From contig NZ_FLQT01000003.1 in NCBI RefSeq assembly GCF_900088125.1, positions 1,781,855 to 1,845,854 of the forward strand: 64,000 nt of DNA, read 5' to 3'. The notes under the pieces were generated by a model that saw only the letters and a program-made list of their open reading frames with translations, had not been told where the DNA came from and did no database searches. This document shows positions 16,983 through 24,657 of this stretch, in pieces. Numbering within the stretch: position 1 is the stretch's first letter; the number at the start of each line of letters is the position of its first letter. A program made the translations under genes and the position numbers. The stretch is from Peptoniphilus pacaensis. Its GTDB lineage: Bacteria > Bacillota > Clostridia > Tissierellales > Peptoniphilaceae.

Positions 16983-17894
16983 CTATTTTCTATAGAAGTG
17001 ACCTTGCGGCCGATTCTCCTCATTCATTCGACGAATAATTTCGTCCCGAATATAATACCAGCTTCTGTTCCAATTGGCGAAGAGCACGTCGTCTTCCGGC
17101 GCACGGCCCAAGAGGCGACCCACCACCATCTCCGGCGGGCAGTGTTCTAAAAACAGAATCACACGCTCCATAAATTCTTCCATGGGAAGGGGAACGAAGT
17201 CGCCGGATTCATACATATCGGCTAGCTTGGTGTGCTTCGCCACGTAAAGATTGTGAATCTTCACCTCGTCGGCGCCTACATCAGCCAAAAGCTTCGCGCC
17301 TCGAATCACGTCTTCGCGGCTGTCCCAAGGCAAATCCAGAATCATATGAACACAAAGGCGAAGGCCTTTGTCTTTAATACGCTTGGCGGCATCGATAAAG
17401 GCATCGACGCCGTGCCCCCGATTGATCAGGGCCAGGGTCTTTTCGTTGGCTGATTGCAGACCCAATTCAAAGGTAATGACTTTGTCGGGAAAGATTTCTT
17501 TCGCCGCTTCTAAATAACTGTCGTCGACACAATCGGGCCGAGTGGAAATCGACACGCCGAGGATGTCTTCCGTGGCCACCGCCTTTAAATTTTCTTTAAA
17601 TTCTTCCAAGGGAAGGTAGGTGCCGGTAAAATTTTGAAAATAGGCGATGAAGCCCCGGGCATTGTACCGGGTCTTCATGCGCTCTTTATTTTCTTTAAAT
17701 TGTTCGCCGATGCTTCCGTGAATCCATTCGAAGCTTCCCCCTTCTTCGCCACAGAAAATGCAACCGCCTACACCTGCCGTGCCGTCGCGATTAGGACAGC
17801 TGCCTTTCAGGTGAATGGGCACCTTGTACACTTTCATGCCGAAGGTTTCATTGGCATAAGCGCTGAAGCTTCGATAAGGTAATTGTTCCGTAAT
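16983..17894 (-). CDS. Radical SAM protein, TIGR01212/YhcC-like; probable ATT start
   Basis: A radical SAM protein of the YhcC/YtqA (TIGR01212) group, function unknown. The cluster cysteines lie in SCPNRDGTAGVGGCIFCG, and blocks such as STRPDCVDD and ELGLQSANEKT follow. The first ATG (17837) would begin at MKVYKVP, yet the in-frame upstream residues end in YANETFG, which looks like the family N-terminus (..FG-KVYK). The only plausible initiator upstream is ATT at 17894, six bases after a perfect AAGGAG. I therefore annotate 303 residues with an ATT start. The gene follows DUF1292 with 1 bp between. Confidence 0.85.
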   Translation of the reverse strand: MTEQLPYRSFSAYANETFGMKVYKVPIHLKGSCPNRDGTAGVGGCIFCGEEGGSFEWIHGSIGEQFKENKERMKTRYNARGFIAYFQNFTGTYLPLEEFKENLKAVATEDILGVSISTRPDCVDDSYLEAAKEIFPDKVITFELGLQSANEKTLALINRGHGVDAFIDAAKRIKDKGLRLCVHMILDLPWDSREDVIRGAKLLADVGADEVKIHNLYVAKHTKLADMYESGDFVPLPMEEFMERVILFLEHCPPEMVVGRLLGRAPEDDVLFANWNRSWYYIRDEIIRRMNEENRPQGHFYRK

Positions 17895-17895
17895 T

Positions 17896-18213
17896 TTAGA
17901 CTCCTTGGTCTTCTACTTCTTCCGCATAGAGGCGCTCGAATTCGTCGGCCACTTCGTTGAAAAAGTCTTCATCTTCTATAAAGACCAATTCCAATTCGCC
18001 TTCTTCAAGCTCCGTGTATTCGTAAAGTAAAACGGAAGCGTCTTCGTCGACCTCGTCGTCCTTTAAGGGCAATAAGGCGATGTAGTCTTTTTCTTCGTAG
18101 GGAAAGACGCCGATGACGGCACAGTCCATTTCGCTGTCATCTTCTAAAGTCAACGTGATGACGTCCATTTCCTCATGTTCATGTTCATGTTCGTGATTGT
18201 GATCGTGGCTCAT
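17896..18213 (-). CDS. DUF1292 protein with histidine-rich N-terminus
   Basis: A 105-residue, very acidic protein. After the alternating His/Glu leader HDHNHEHEHEHEE comes a DUF1292 domain (DVITLTLEDDSEMDCAVIGVF..EEKDYIALLPL). The family occurs in Firmicutes, often near yrrK/yqgF or alaS, with no known activity. The leader could bind Zn, Ni or Co, which is inference. The ATG is preceded by AGGAT, and it lies 2 bp after pepD. Confidence 0.88.
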   Translation of the reverse strand: MSHDHNHEHEHEHEEMDVITLTLEDDSEMDCAVIGVFPYEEKDYIALLPLKDDEVDEDASVLLYEYTELEEGELELVFIEDEDFFNEVADEFERLYAEEVEDQGV

Positions 18214-18215
18214 AT

Positions 18216-19655
18216 TTATCCTTTCGTATTTAACAGTTTAATCAGGTAGTCGAAGACTCTCTTCGTGGAAGAAATGGATAGATTTTCTCCCGGTGCATGC
18301 ACGCCTTCCATGTCGGGGCCAATGGAAATCATATCCATATGACCGATGGCATCTTGCAAAATGCCGCATTCTAAACCGGCGTGAATCATTTCTACCGTGG
18401 CTTCTTCGCCGGTGATTTCTTTCCAGAGTTTGACGGCCTTGTCGCGCAGCGGCGATTCTTCCGCATATTCCCATGCGGCGTAGGAAGATTGTTCTTCGTA
18501 TTTACCGCCGTTGACTTCGCCGGCCATGCGGTTTTTCAATGCGATAAAATGAATCTTGCTTTCCACATCGCTTCGGATTTGCATGGTGAAAACCACTTTT
18601 TCGTCGTCGCTTGCGCCGACGCCCACATTGGTGGAAGATTCAACCAAGCCTTCGATTTTTTTGCTGAAGGTATTGACGCCGTTGGGTGCCAAAAGCAGGT
18701 AGTTGATGATGCCGTCGGCTACTTCCGGGGTGAGGACCTTGTCGGCCTTGGCTTCGACAATACTCAGCTTGCCGTTGGGGTCCGTGGCGACGAATTCCTT
18801 AAGAATCGTGTCGGCCGAGCGATTCAAGGCTTCTTTTACAACGTCCACATCTTTGGAGTCGACGCCGATAATGGCTTCGGCATCTCTGGGGATGGCGTTG
18901 GGCTTGGATCCGCCGGAGAAGTCAACCAATTCGAAATCGTGTTCGAAGGACACTTCTCTTAACATCCGCGCCAGTAAAAGAATGGGGTTGCCCCGTTCGT
19001 CGTCGATGTCCGCGCCGGAGTGGCCACCGCGGAATCCGCCGAAGTCCAGTTGAAGGAAGACGTCTTTTTCCGGTGCTTTAAAGGATTTTTCAAAAACAAT
19101 ATTGGACACCAAACCGCCGGCACAGCCCACAGTAATAATGCCTTCTTCTTCCGAGTCGATGTTGATCAAGGTACGGCCTTCGAGGAGCTTCCCGTCGAGG
19201 GTGTGAGCTCCGGTCATGCCGGTCTCTTCGTCCGTGGTGATCAAGCATTCCAACGCGGGATGTTCGTAATCGCCGTCTAAAATCGCCAGCATCATGGCCA
19301 CGGCAATGCCGTCGTCGGCGCCTAATGTGGTGTTCTTGGCAATAATGCGATCGCCTTCCACGACCGCTTCGATGGGGTCACAACAGAAATTGTGTTCGTG
19401 GCCTTTCGTCGCTTCGCAGACCATATCCATGTGGCCTTGTAAGATGACGATGGGCTCATTTTCATAGCCCTTCGTTGCGGGCTTTTTAATGATGACGTTG
19501 TTCTCTTCGTCTTGAATGACCTCGAGATTTCGTTCTTTCGCCCATGCTACCAAGTAATTGCTGATTTTTTCTTCCTCTTTGCTGCATCTGGGAATGTCCG
19601 TAATTTCAGCAAAGTACTTCAATACCGGGAAGTCGCCGGTTAAACCTTTTATCAC
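18216..19655 (-). CDS. pepD: Aminoacyl-histidine dipeptidase (M20, PepD)
   Basis: A 479-residue M20C metallopeptidase. Metal-binding and catalytic blocks are ILQGHMDMV, TTLGADDGIA, TTDEETGMTGA and near the C-terminus IHAGLECGI; the first block gives the His and Asp ligands and DEE the general base. PepD cleaves carnosine-like and other Xaa-His dipeptides in the cytoplasm. The start is a GTG at 19655, seven bases after AAAGGAGAGG. It begins a tight string with DUF1292 and the radical SAM gene. Confidence 0.93.
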   Translation of the reverse strand: MIKGLTGDFPVLKYFAEITDIPRCSKEEEKISNYLVAWAKERNLEVIQDEENNVIIKKPATKGYENEPIVILQGHMDMVCEATKGHEHNFCCDPIEAVVEGDRIIAKNTTLGADDGIAVAMMLAILDGDYEHPALECLITTDEETGMTGAHTLDGKLLEGRTLINIDSEEEGIITVGCAGGLVSNIVFEKSFKAPEKDVFLQLDFGGFRGGHSGADIDDERGNPILLLARMLREVSFEHDFELVDFSGGSKPNAIPRDAEAIIGVDSKDVDVVKEALNRSADTILKEFVATDPNGKLSIVEAKADKVLTPEVADGIINYLLLAPNGVNTFSKKIEGLVESSTNVGVGASDDEKVVFTMQIRSDVESKIHFIALKNRMAGEVNGGKYEEQSSYAAWEYAEESPLRDKAVKLWKEITGEEATVEMIHAGLECGILQDAIGHMDMISIGPDMEGVHAPGENLSISSTKRVFDYLIKLLNTKG

Positions 19656-19700
19656 AATATCACCTCTCCTTTATATTACACGAAATACACCGTTCCGTCA

Positions 19701-20195
19701 TTAGTTTTCGCTTTTCTTCGGCAAAGGAATGTGGCAATAGCCGCCGGGATTTTTCACCAAATACTTTTGATGGTATTCCTCCGCCTCGGTGAAGTTTTGA
19801 AGGGCCTCCACCTCTACCCAAATCTTGCGTGGGGACTCCTTTTGTCGCCTCTGCTTGTCCTCTTCGTAAAAGGTCTCCAGTGCCTCGTCACCGGGTCGAT
19901 AGTAAAGGCCGGTGCGGTACTGCCGCCCCACGTCGTTTCCCTGGCGAAAATAGCTGTAGGGGTCGATGATTTTATAAAACAAATCGACGATTTCCTGCCT
20001 GGAAATAACGTCGTCATCGAATTCGATGATGACGCCTTCCGCCGCCTTGCTCTTGCCGTAGCACAGGTCTTCGTAGGTGGGATTCGGGATGTCGGAATTG
20101 ACATAGCCCACCAAAGTCGACGTAATACCTTTCGTACGACGAAAATATTCTTCTACGCCCCAAAAACAGCCGCCGGCCAAAATAATTTCCGCCAT
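19701..20195 (-). CDS. msrA: Peptide methionine sulfoxide reductase A
   Basis: A 164-residue MsrA that reduces methionine-S-sulfoxide in proteins. The active-site motif GGCFWGVEEYF lies at the N-terminus, with GYVNSD and the typical YHQKYL and GGYCHI blocks later. Translation starts at ATG 20195 after AGGAGGGAG; longer in-frame readings overlap the synthetase gene. No MsrB domain is fused. It lies 8 bp after the RelA/SpoT-like gene. Confidence 0.95.
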   Translation of the reverse strand: MAEIILAGGCFWGVEEYFRRTKGITSTLVGYVNSDIPNPTYEDLCYGKSKAAEGVIIEFDDDVISRQEIVDLFYKIIDPYSYFRQGNDVGRQYRTGLYYRPGDEALETFYEEDKQRRQKESPRKIWVEVEALQNFTEAEEYHQKYLVKNPGGYCHIPLPKKSEN

Positions 20196-20203
20196 GCTCC
20201 CTC

Positions 20204-21541
20204 CTAACTGTTCAATAAGCGCTCGATGCGCGATTTGTTTTCCTGAAAATCCTCGAAGGAGTCGATATTTCGAAAGACCTGAGATATGGAATGATTGCTC
20301 AATCCGTAGTACTTGCTGATCATATGGTTCATGGAAGGATCTTTTTCCACCATGGTGGCGTAGCAATCCAGAACGAAATCCACGAGGACTTGGTATTCTT
20401 CCTCGGAAAATCCTCTGGAGTCCACTTCTCTCGATACCATGTTCACCAAGAGGCTTTCCAAATAGCGGAAAAACTCTTCGAAGTCAATTCGCGGCTCCGA
20501 TTGCTCGATGACGGCGATGATCTTGAAGAATAAATTCCATCCGAATTCCCGCGGCATGACGGCGTAAACCGCCCGGCCCACCCGTTCGGTAAAGTCTGTG
20601 GTAAAGCTCGGTTTGCGATCGAATTCCACGCTCTCGGACACTTTGAAGCCTCGCTGGTCGATGTGGTTGATGCGGTTCAAAAGGCGAATGAAGTTTTCCC
20701 CTTCGTTATAGTCCAAGAGCTCCTGACATTTGTAATCCAGGTAATCCACGATAATGTCCGAGGTTTCGTTAAAGTCCACGACGAAGCCCAGCTCTTTTCG
20801 AATGTTTCCCACGAAAATGTCGTGAATGATTTTCGACAACAGGCTCTTCACCTGTTTGTGATTGCTGTAGGCCGCCGAGGAGTCCATGTCGTTGACGTGT
20901 TCGTAAAGAATCCTCAACTGCCTGTCGATCATGGACAGATTGTCCTTAATGGAGTGCATAATGTCCCGGAAAAATTCTTCCGTGAGCATGTAATTGTAGT
21001 TCTTATACAAGACCTTGTGGTCGATTTCGCCCCAGAAGACATTGACCAAGGACTTGATCTGCAGTTCGAAATTAATATTTTCGTCGCCATCTTTAATAAT
21101 GCCGTCGATTTTATAAATGCCGAAGCCGTTTTTTTGAATCATGGGCTGGGCCGTTTCCATATCGAGGAAAATGCCCTTGTGGGTCGGCGAGCGATAGTAG
21201 CCGTCTTCGACGGGAATGTAAAACAGATCCTTAATGGCGCGGTAGATGGCCGCCTCGTCGTCGGTAAAGCGACATTCAATTCGAAGACCGATAATGTCCT
21301 GCATATTCCGAAGCATTTTCGACGGATCGTCGTAACGCATGTAAAGGCTGTTGCGAATAATTTTTTCCCGCAGAGAGTTTGGCGATTTAATTCGGGAATT
21401 GACCGCGAGAAAACGGTCGTTTTCCATAAATTCCATTTCGAAAAAGTTTTCGAGCTCGTTCTCAAGCTCCGCAATGTGATCGTATTTATTGTTCAACAGC
21501 TCGATGGAGCGGTCGATAAAATTAAATAAATCCAGTTCCAT
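20204..21541 (-). CDS. RelA/SpoT-domain protein, divergent (p)ppGpp synthetase
   Basis: A 445-residue protein with a RelA/SpoT synthetase domain in the first about 200 residues. The blocks SRIKSPNSLREKI (ATP side), DIIGLRIECRF and FELQIKSLVNVFWGEIDHK (with the catalytic Glu near 159) are present. No N-terminal HD hydrolase and no TGS/ACT domain occur; the C-terminal half is an unassigned helical region. The usual GYxSxH G-loop is replaced by NGFGIYKIDG, so GDP/GTP recognition may differ. The ATG follows AGGGGGAAG, with TATACT about 25 bp upstream as a possible -10. Confidence 0.82.
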   Translation of the reverse strand: MELDLFNFIDRSIELLNNKYDHIAELENELENFFEMEFMENDRFLAVNSRIKSPNSLREKIIRNSLYMRYDDPSKMLRNMQDIIGLRIECRFTDDEAAIYRAIKDLFYIPVEDGYYRSPTHKGIFLDMETAQPMIQKNGFGIYKIDGIIKDGDENINFELQIKSLVNVFWGEIDHKVLYKNYNYMLTEEFFRDIMHSIKDNLSMIDRQLRILYEHVNDMDSSAAYSNHKQVKSLLSKIIHDIFVGNIRKELGFVVDFNETSDIIVDYLDYKCQELLDYNEGENFIRLLNRINHIDQRGFKVSESVEFDRKPSFTTDFTERVGRAVYAVMPREFGWNLFFKIIAVIEQSEPRIDFEEFFRYLESLLVNMVSREVDSRGFSEEEYQVLVDFVLDCYATMVEKDPSMNHMISKYYGLSNHSISQVFRNIDSFEDFQENKSRIERLLNS

Positions 21542-21670
21542 ATCTTCCCCCTGACTTACCCTCTAGTATAACACAGAACAAAGTCGGAAAACGATCCAGG
21601 CTTCGCTCTTTGCCATTGGCATCGCCTGTGAATTAAAGGTTTGAAGATATATTTTTTCTTTTCAAAAGCA

Positions 21671-21694
21671 ATAAAAAAGCGGCCGAAGCCACTT
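21671..21694 (-). terminator. Terminator of the parvulin gene
   Basis: A 7-bp stem (AAGTGGC/GCCGCTT, one G-T pair) closed by a TTCG tetraloop occupies 21677-21694; on the minus strand it is followed by TTTTTTAT. It lies just after the stop at 21697 and separates this gene from the RelA/SpoT-like unit. Confidence 0.85.
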
Positions 21695-21696
21695 CT

Positions 21697-22446
21697 TTAT
21701 TTGTATTCTACCTTGTATTTCTTTTCCAGCTCGGCTACCTTGTCCAAATAGCATTGTTGTTGTTTTTGACGCGTCAGTTCCATTTGAATTTCGCCGCGAA
21801 CGTCGTCGAAACTTTTCGCTTCTTCCGGACTGCCTTCAAAGCGTTTAATAATATGGTAACCGAATTGGGTCTTCACGGGATCGGAAATTTCTCCGTCTTT
21901 CATGGCGAAGACTTCTTCCTCGAACTCCGGTACCATTTGACCGCGACCGAAGGTACCCAAGTCGCCGCCGTTTTGATTGGAGGGGCAGGAAGAGTGTTCC
22001 TTGGCAAGATCGGCAAAGTCGGCGCCTTCACGTGCTTGCTTGGCGAGGTCGGCGGCCTTTTCTTCGTCGTCGATTAAAATGTGAGCGGCGTGTACGGATT
22101 CCGGCTTTTTGAAATAATCCTTGTTTTCTTCGTAATACTTTTTCATGTCCTCTTCAGACACTTCCACGCCTTCAATGGTTTTTGAGAAGTTGTAGGATTT
22201 CAAAAGGGACTTCTTCGTATCGGCGAAGACCTTTTTAAATTCTTCCTCTTCGTCCAATTTTCTGTCTTGGGCATCCAAAAGCAAAAGCTCTTGACGAACC
22301 AATTCGTCTAAAATATGCTTTTTGCCTTCTTCACCTTGGAATTGAATGGCCATTTGCGGATTCATGCTCTTTAAATAAGCATCCACATCGGATTGATGAA
22401 TGTCCATTTGTCCAATGGACGCCAGTACTTTATTTTCTTCAGTCAT
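21697..22446 (-). CDS. Parvulin-type peptidyl-prolyl isomerase, apparently cytoplasmic
   Basis: A 249-residue SurA/PrsA-like protein with an N-terminal chaperone-like helical region and one parvulin domain at about 115-210 (HAAHILIDDEE, GGDLGTFGRGQMVPEFE, TQFGYHIIKR). There is no signal peptide or lipobox, unlike exported PrsA, so it should act in the cytoplasm. The ATG has a perfect AGGAGG and its own strong promoter. It diverges from glmS. Confidence 0.9.
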   Translation of the reverse strand: MTEENKVLASIGQMDIHQSDVDAYLKSMNPQMAIQFQGEEGKKHILDELVRQELLLLDAQDRKLDEEEEFKKVFADTKKSLLKSYNFSKTIEGVEVSEEDMKKYYEENKDYFKKPESVHAAHILIDDEEKAADLAKQAREGADFADLAKEHSSCPSNQNGGDLGTFGRGQMVPEFEEEVFAMKDGEISDPVKTQFGYHIIKRFEGSPEEAKSFDDVRGEIQMELTRQKQQQCYLDKVAELEKKYKVEYK

Positions 22447-22492
22447 GATTACCTCCTAGTATTTGCGGCATATTTGCCTTTCTCTGCACTTT

Positions 22493-22521
22493 ATCATAAC
22501 AATCCTATATTCTTCCGTCAA
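22493..22521 (-). promoter_or_regulatory. Sigma-A-type promoter of the parvulin gene
   Basis: On the minus strand TTGACG (complement of 22516-22521) and TATGAT (complement of 22493-22498) are separated by 17 bp. Transcription should start near 22486, about 40 bases before the ATG. Confidence 0.8.
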
Positions 22522-22552
22522 GATGAGTCTATTCTCTTAATCCCGAGGGCTA

Positions 22553-22561
22553 TGGTATAAT
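22553..22561 (+). promoter_or_regulatory. Extended -10 promoter of glmS
   Basis: TGG followed by TATAAT (22553-22561) forms an extended -10 element. The -35 region is poor. Transcription would begin near 22568, about 35 bases before the ribozyme cleavage site. Confidence 0.7.
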
Positions 22562-22595
22562 GTTTATGTACGCTAGTAATTTAGTGCGGGAGAAG

Positions 22596-22736
22596 AATAT
22601 GAGCGCCAGCACCTACAAGGTGGACGAGGAATGAAGTGATCGAAATTTTCGGCGGATGCTTCATAGGTCTGCAACCTAAGTATTGTACAAAACCCAGAGC
22701 AATCTGTGCACAAAATCAATACGGCAGCTCCCGAGA
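22596..22736 (+). ncRNA. glmS self-cleaving ribozyme/riboswitch
   Basis: The leader of glmS carries the conserved glmS ribozyme core: AGCGCCAG at 22602-22609 (cleavage between A22602 and G22603), GACGAGG at 22623-22629, ATCGA at 22639-22643 and TTCGGCGGATGC at 22648-22659, followed by peripheral helices to about 22735. Known biology of the class: glucosamine-6-phosphate acts as cofactor for cleavage, and the cleaved mRNA is degraded, lowering GlmS. The position between promoter and the glmS ribosome binding site is canonical. Outer limits are approximate. Confidence 0.93.
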
Positions 22737-22749
22737 TTAGGAGGATATT

Positions 22750-24570
22750 ATGTGTGGAATTGTCGCCTTTAACGGCAAAGTAAATGCTGAAGAACGGATT
22801 CTTCAGGGACTTGAAAAATTAGAATATCGCGGCTACGACAGTGCCGGCATCGCCATCATCGAAGACGGCGTATTAAAAGTTACAAAAGCCGCCGGCCGCT
22901 TGGATGCTTTGGAAGAAAAGCTCCGCGCCCATCCCCTGGCAGGCCACAACGGCATAGGCCACACCCGCTGGGCTACCCACGGCGTCCCCAGTGAAATAAA
23001 CGCCCACCCCCACGTCTCCAGCGATCAAAAGGTGGCCGTGGTACACAACGGCATTATCGAGAATTTCCAGGAAATTAAAAATAGACTCATGGAAGAAGGC
23101 TACACCTTCTATTCCGATACGGATACGGAAGTAGTGGCGAACTTAATCGCATCGAAGCTTCACGGCGACTTGAAGGCGGCCGTTGAAGAGGCGACGAAAG
23201 AACTCCGCGGCACATTCAGCCTGGCCGTCCTCTCGTCGGAGGATCCAGAAACCTTAATCGTCACCCGCAGGGAATCCCCCTTGATTTTAGGCATCGCCGA
23301 AGACGGCGTCTTTGCCGCATCGGACATCCCCGCCCTCTTGGCCTACACCCGCGATGTGATTTATTTGGATAACGACGATCTCGTGGTCATCGAAGGCGGC
23401 CACTACACCATCTATAACGGCGGCAAGGCCATCGAAAAAGCTGTGCAAACTGTGGAATGGAGCATGGAAAGCGCCGGCAAAGAAGGTTTCGAACACTACA
23501 TGATGAAAGAAATCTTCGAACAGCCCAAAGCCATCCGCGACTGCCTGCGCCGCAAAGTGAAGGACAATTTCGTCAGCTTCGGCGACCAATCCTTTACGAA
23601 AGATGAAATCGAAGCCTTCGACCACGTCTACATGACCGCCTGCGGCACGGCCTTCCACGCTTCCCAAGTGGGCAAGCGCGCCTTGGAAGAGGCCATGCAA
23701 AAGGAAATTACGGCGGAAATCGCATCGGAATTCCGCTACAATATGCCCTTCTTAAACGAAAACAGCCTGCTCATCGTCGTGAGCCAATCCGGCGAAACCG
23801 GCGACACCCTGGCCGTGCTTCGTGAAGCGAAACAGCGCGGTGCGAAAGTTCTCGCCATTACCAATGTGTTGGGCTCCAGTATCGACCGCGAAAGCGATAA
23901 GGTCATTTACTGCGACGCGGGCCCCGAAATTTCCGTGGCCAGCACCAAGGCCTACTCCACTCAGCTCCTAAGCCTTTATCTCCTGGCATTGGACTTCGGC
24001 TACAAGCTGGGCACCTACGACGAAGAAGCGGTGAAAGTCGCCATCGAAGAACTCTCCGGCGTTCCCGAAAAGATCGAATCCATTTTGGAAAACGTCGACG
24101 CCTTGGATCCCATCGCCAAGCGCCTGTCCTCTCACCCGGCCATCTTCTACTTGGGCCGCGGCATCGACTACCTAAGCGCAAAAGAAGGCGCATTGAAGCT
24201 TAAGGAAATTTCCTACATTCACGCCCAATCCATGCCCGCCGGTGAATTAAAACACGGCAGCATCGCCTTGGTAGAAGACGGTATTCCCATCGTCACCATT
24301 ATCACCCAATCCCTTCTCGTGGAAAAGAGCATTTCCAATATTAAAGAAGTAAAGGCTAGAGGCGCCTACAATATCGTCATCACCAACGACCTCAGCGCCC
24401 ACATCGACGAAGTGGCCGACGATTTGATCCGAATCCCCGCCATTTCCGATCTCTACGCCCCCATCCTCGCCGTCCTGCCCCAACAAATCCTCGCCTACAA
24501 AGTGAGCGTCCTCTTGGGCAACGACGTGGACAAGCCGAGAAACCTGGCGAAATCCGTTACCGTCGAATAA
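22750..24570 (+). CDS. glmS: Glutamine-fructose-6-phosphate aminotransferase
   Basis: A 606-residue GlmS. Cys2 (MCGIVAF) is the N-terminal nucleophile of the glutamine amidotransferase half, with HTRWATHG and HNGIIEN. Two SIS domains follow, with SQSGETGDTLA and the family end AKSVTVE. It makes glucosamine 6-phosphate for peptidoglycan. The ATG follows TAGGAGG. Expression is controlled by the ribozyme just upstream, and two terminators follow. Confidence 0.98.
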   Translation: MCGIVAFNGKVNAEERILQGLEKLEYRGYDSAGIAIIEDGVLKVTKAAGRLDALEEKLRAHPLAGHNGIGHTRWATHGVPSEINAHPHVSSDQKVAVVHNGIIENFQEIKNRLMEEGYTFYSDTDTEVVANLIASKLHGDLKAAVEEATKELRGTFSLAVLSSEDPETLIVTRRESPLILGIAEDGVFAASDIPALLAYTRDVIYLDNDDLVVIEGGHYTIYNGGKAIEKAVQTVEWSMESAGKEGFEHYMMKEIFEQPKAIRDCLRRKVKDNFVSFGDQSFTKDEIEAFDHVYMTACGTAFHASQVGKRALEEAMQKEITAEIASEFRYNMPFLNENSLLIVVSQSGETGDTLAVLREAKQRGAKVLAITNVLGSSIDRESDKVIYCDAGPEISVASTKAYSTQLLSLYLLALDFGYKLGTYDEEAVKVAIEELSGVPEKIESILENVDALDPIAKRLSSHPAIFYLGRGIDYLSAKEGALKLKEISYIHAQSMPAGELKHGSIALVEDGIPIVTIITQSLLVEKSISNIKEVKARGAYNIVITNDLSAHIDEVADDLIRIPAISDLYAPILAVLPQQILAYKVSVLLGNDVDKPRNLAKSVTVE

Positions 24571-24577
24571 TATAACG

Positions 24578-24609
24578 AATCGGCATAAGTTCGCTTGTGC
24601 CGATTTTTT
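24578..24609 (+). terminator. Terminator of glmS
   Basis: An 8-bp stem AATCGGCA/TGCCGATT (24578-24585 with 24598-24605) with a 12-base loop is followed by a T run. It lies directly after the glmS stop. Confidence 0.85.
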
Positions 24610-24613
24610 CATG

Positions 24614-24648
24614 CAAAAAGGACTTCCCAACCTGAGAAGTCCTTTTTT
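24614..24648. terminator. Second, bidirectional terminator between glmS and the ABC permease
   Basis: An 11-bp stem AAAAAGGACTT/AAGTCCTTTTT (24615-24625 with 24637-24647) carries A and T runs on its flanks. It can back up the glmS terminator and also end the convergent minus-strand ABC transporter operon. Confidence 0.85.
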
Positions 24649-24657
24649 TAGTGTAAT

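Noticed and set aside
20196..20366. N-terminal extension of msrA
   Set aside because: Overlaps the synthetase gene out of frame; a perfect binding site precedes the internal ATG that begins right before GGCFWG.
20663..21529. Plus-strand frame of 288 codons opposite the RelA/SpoT-like gene
   Set aside because: Antisense shadow with Val/Phe/His-rich translation and no start signals.
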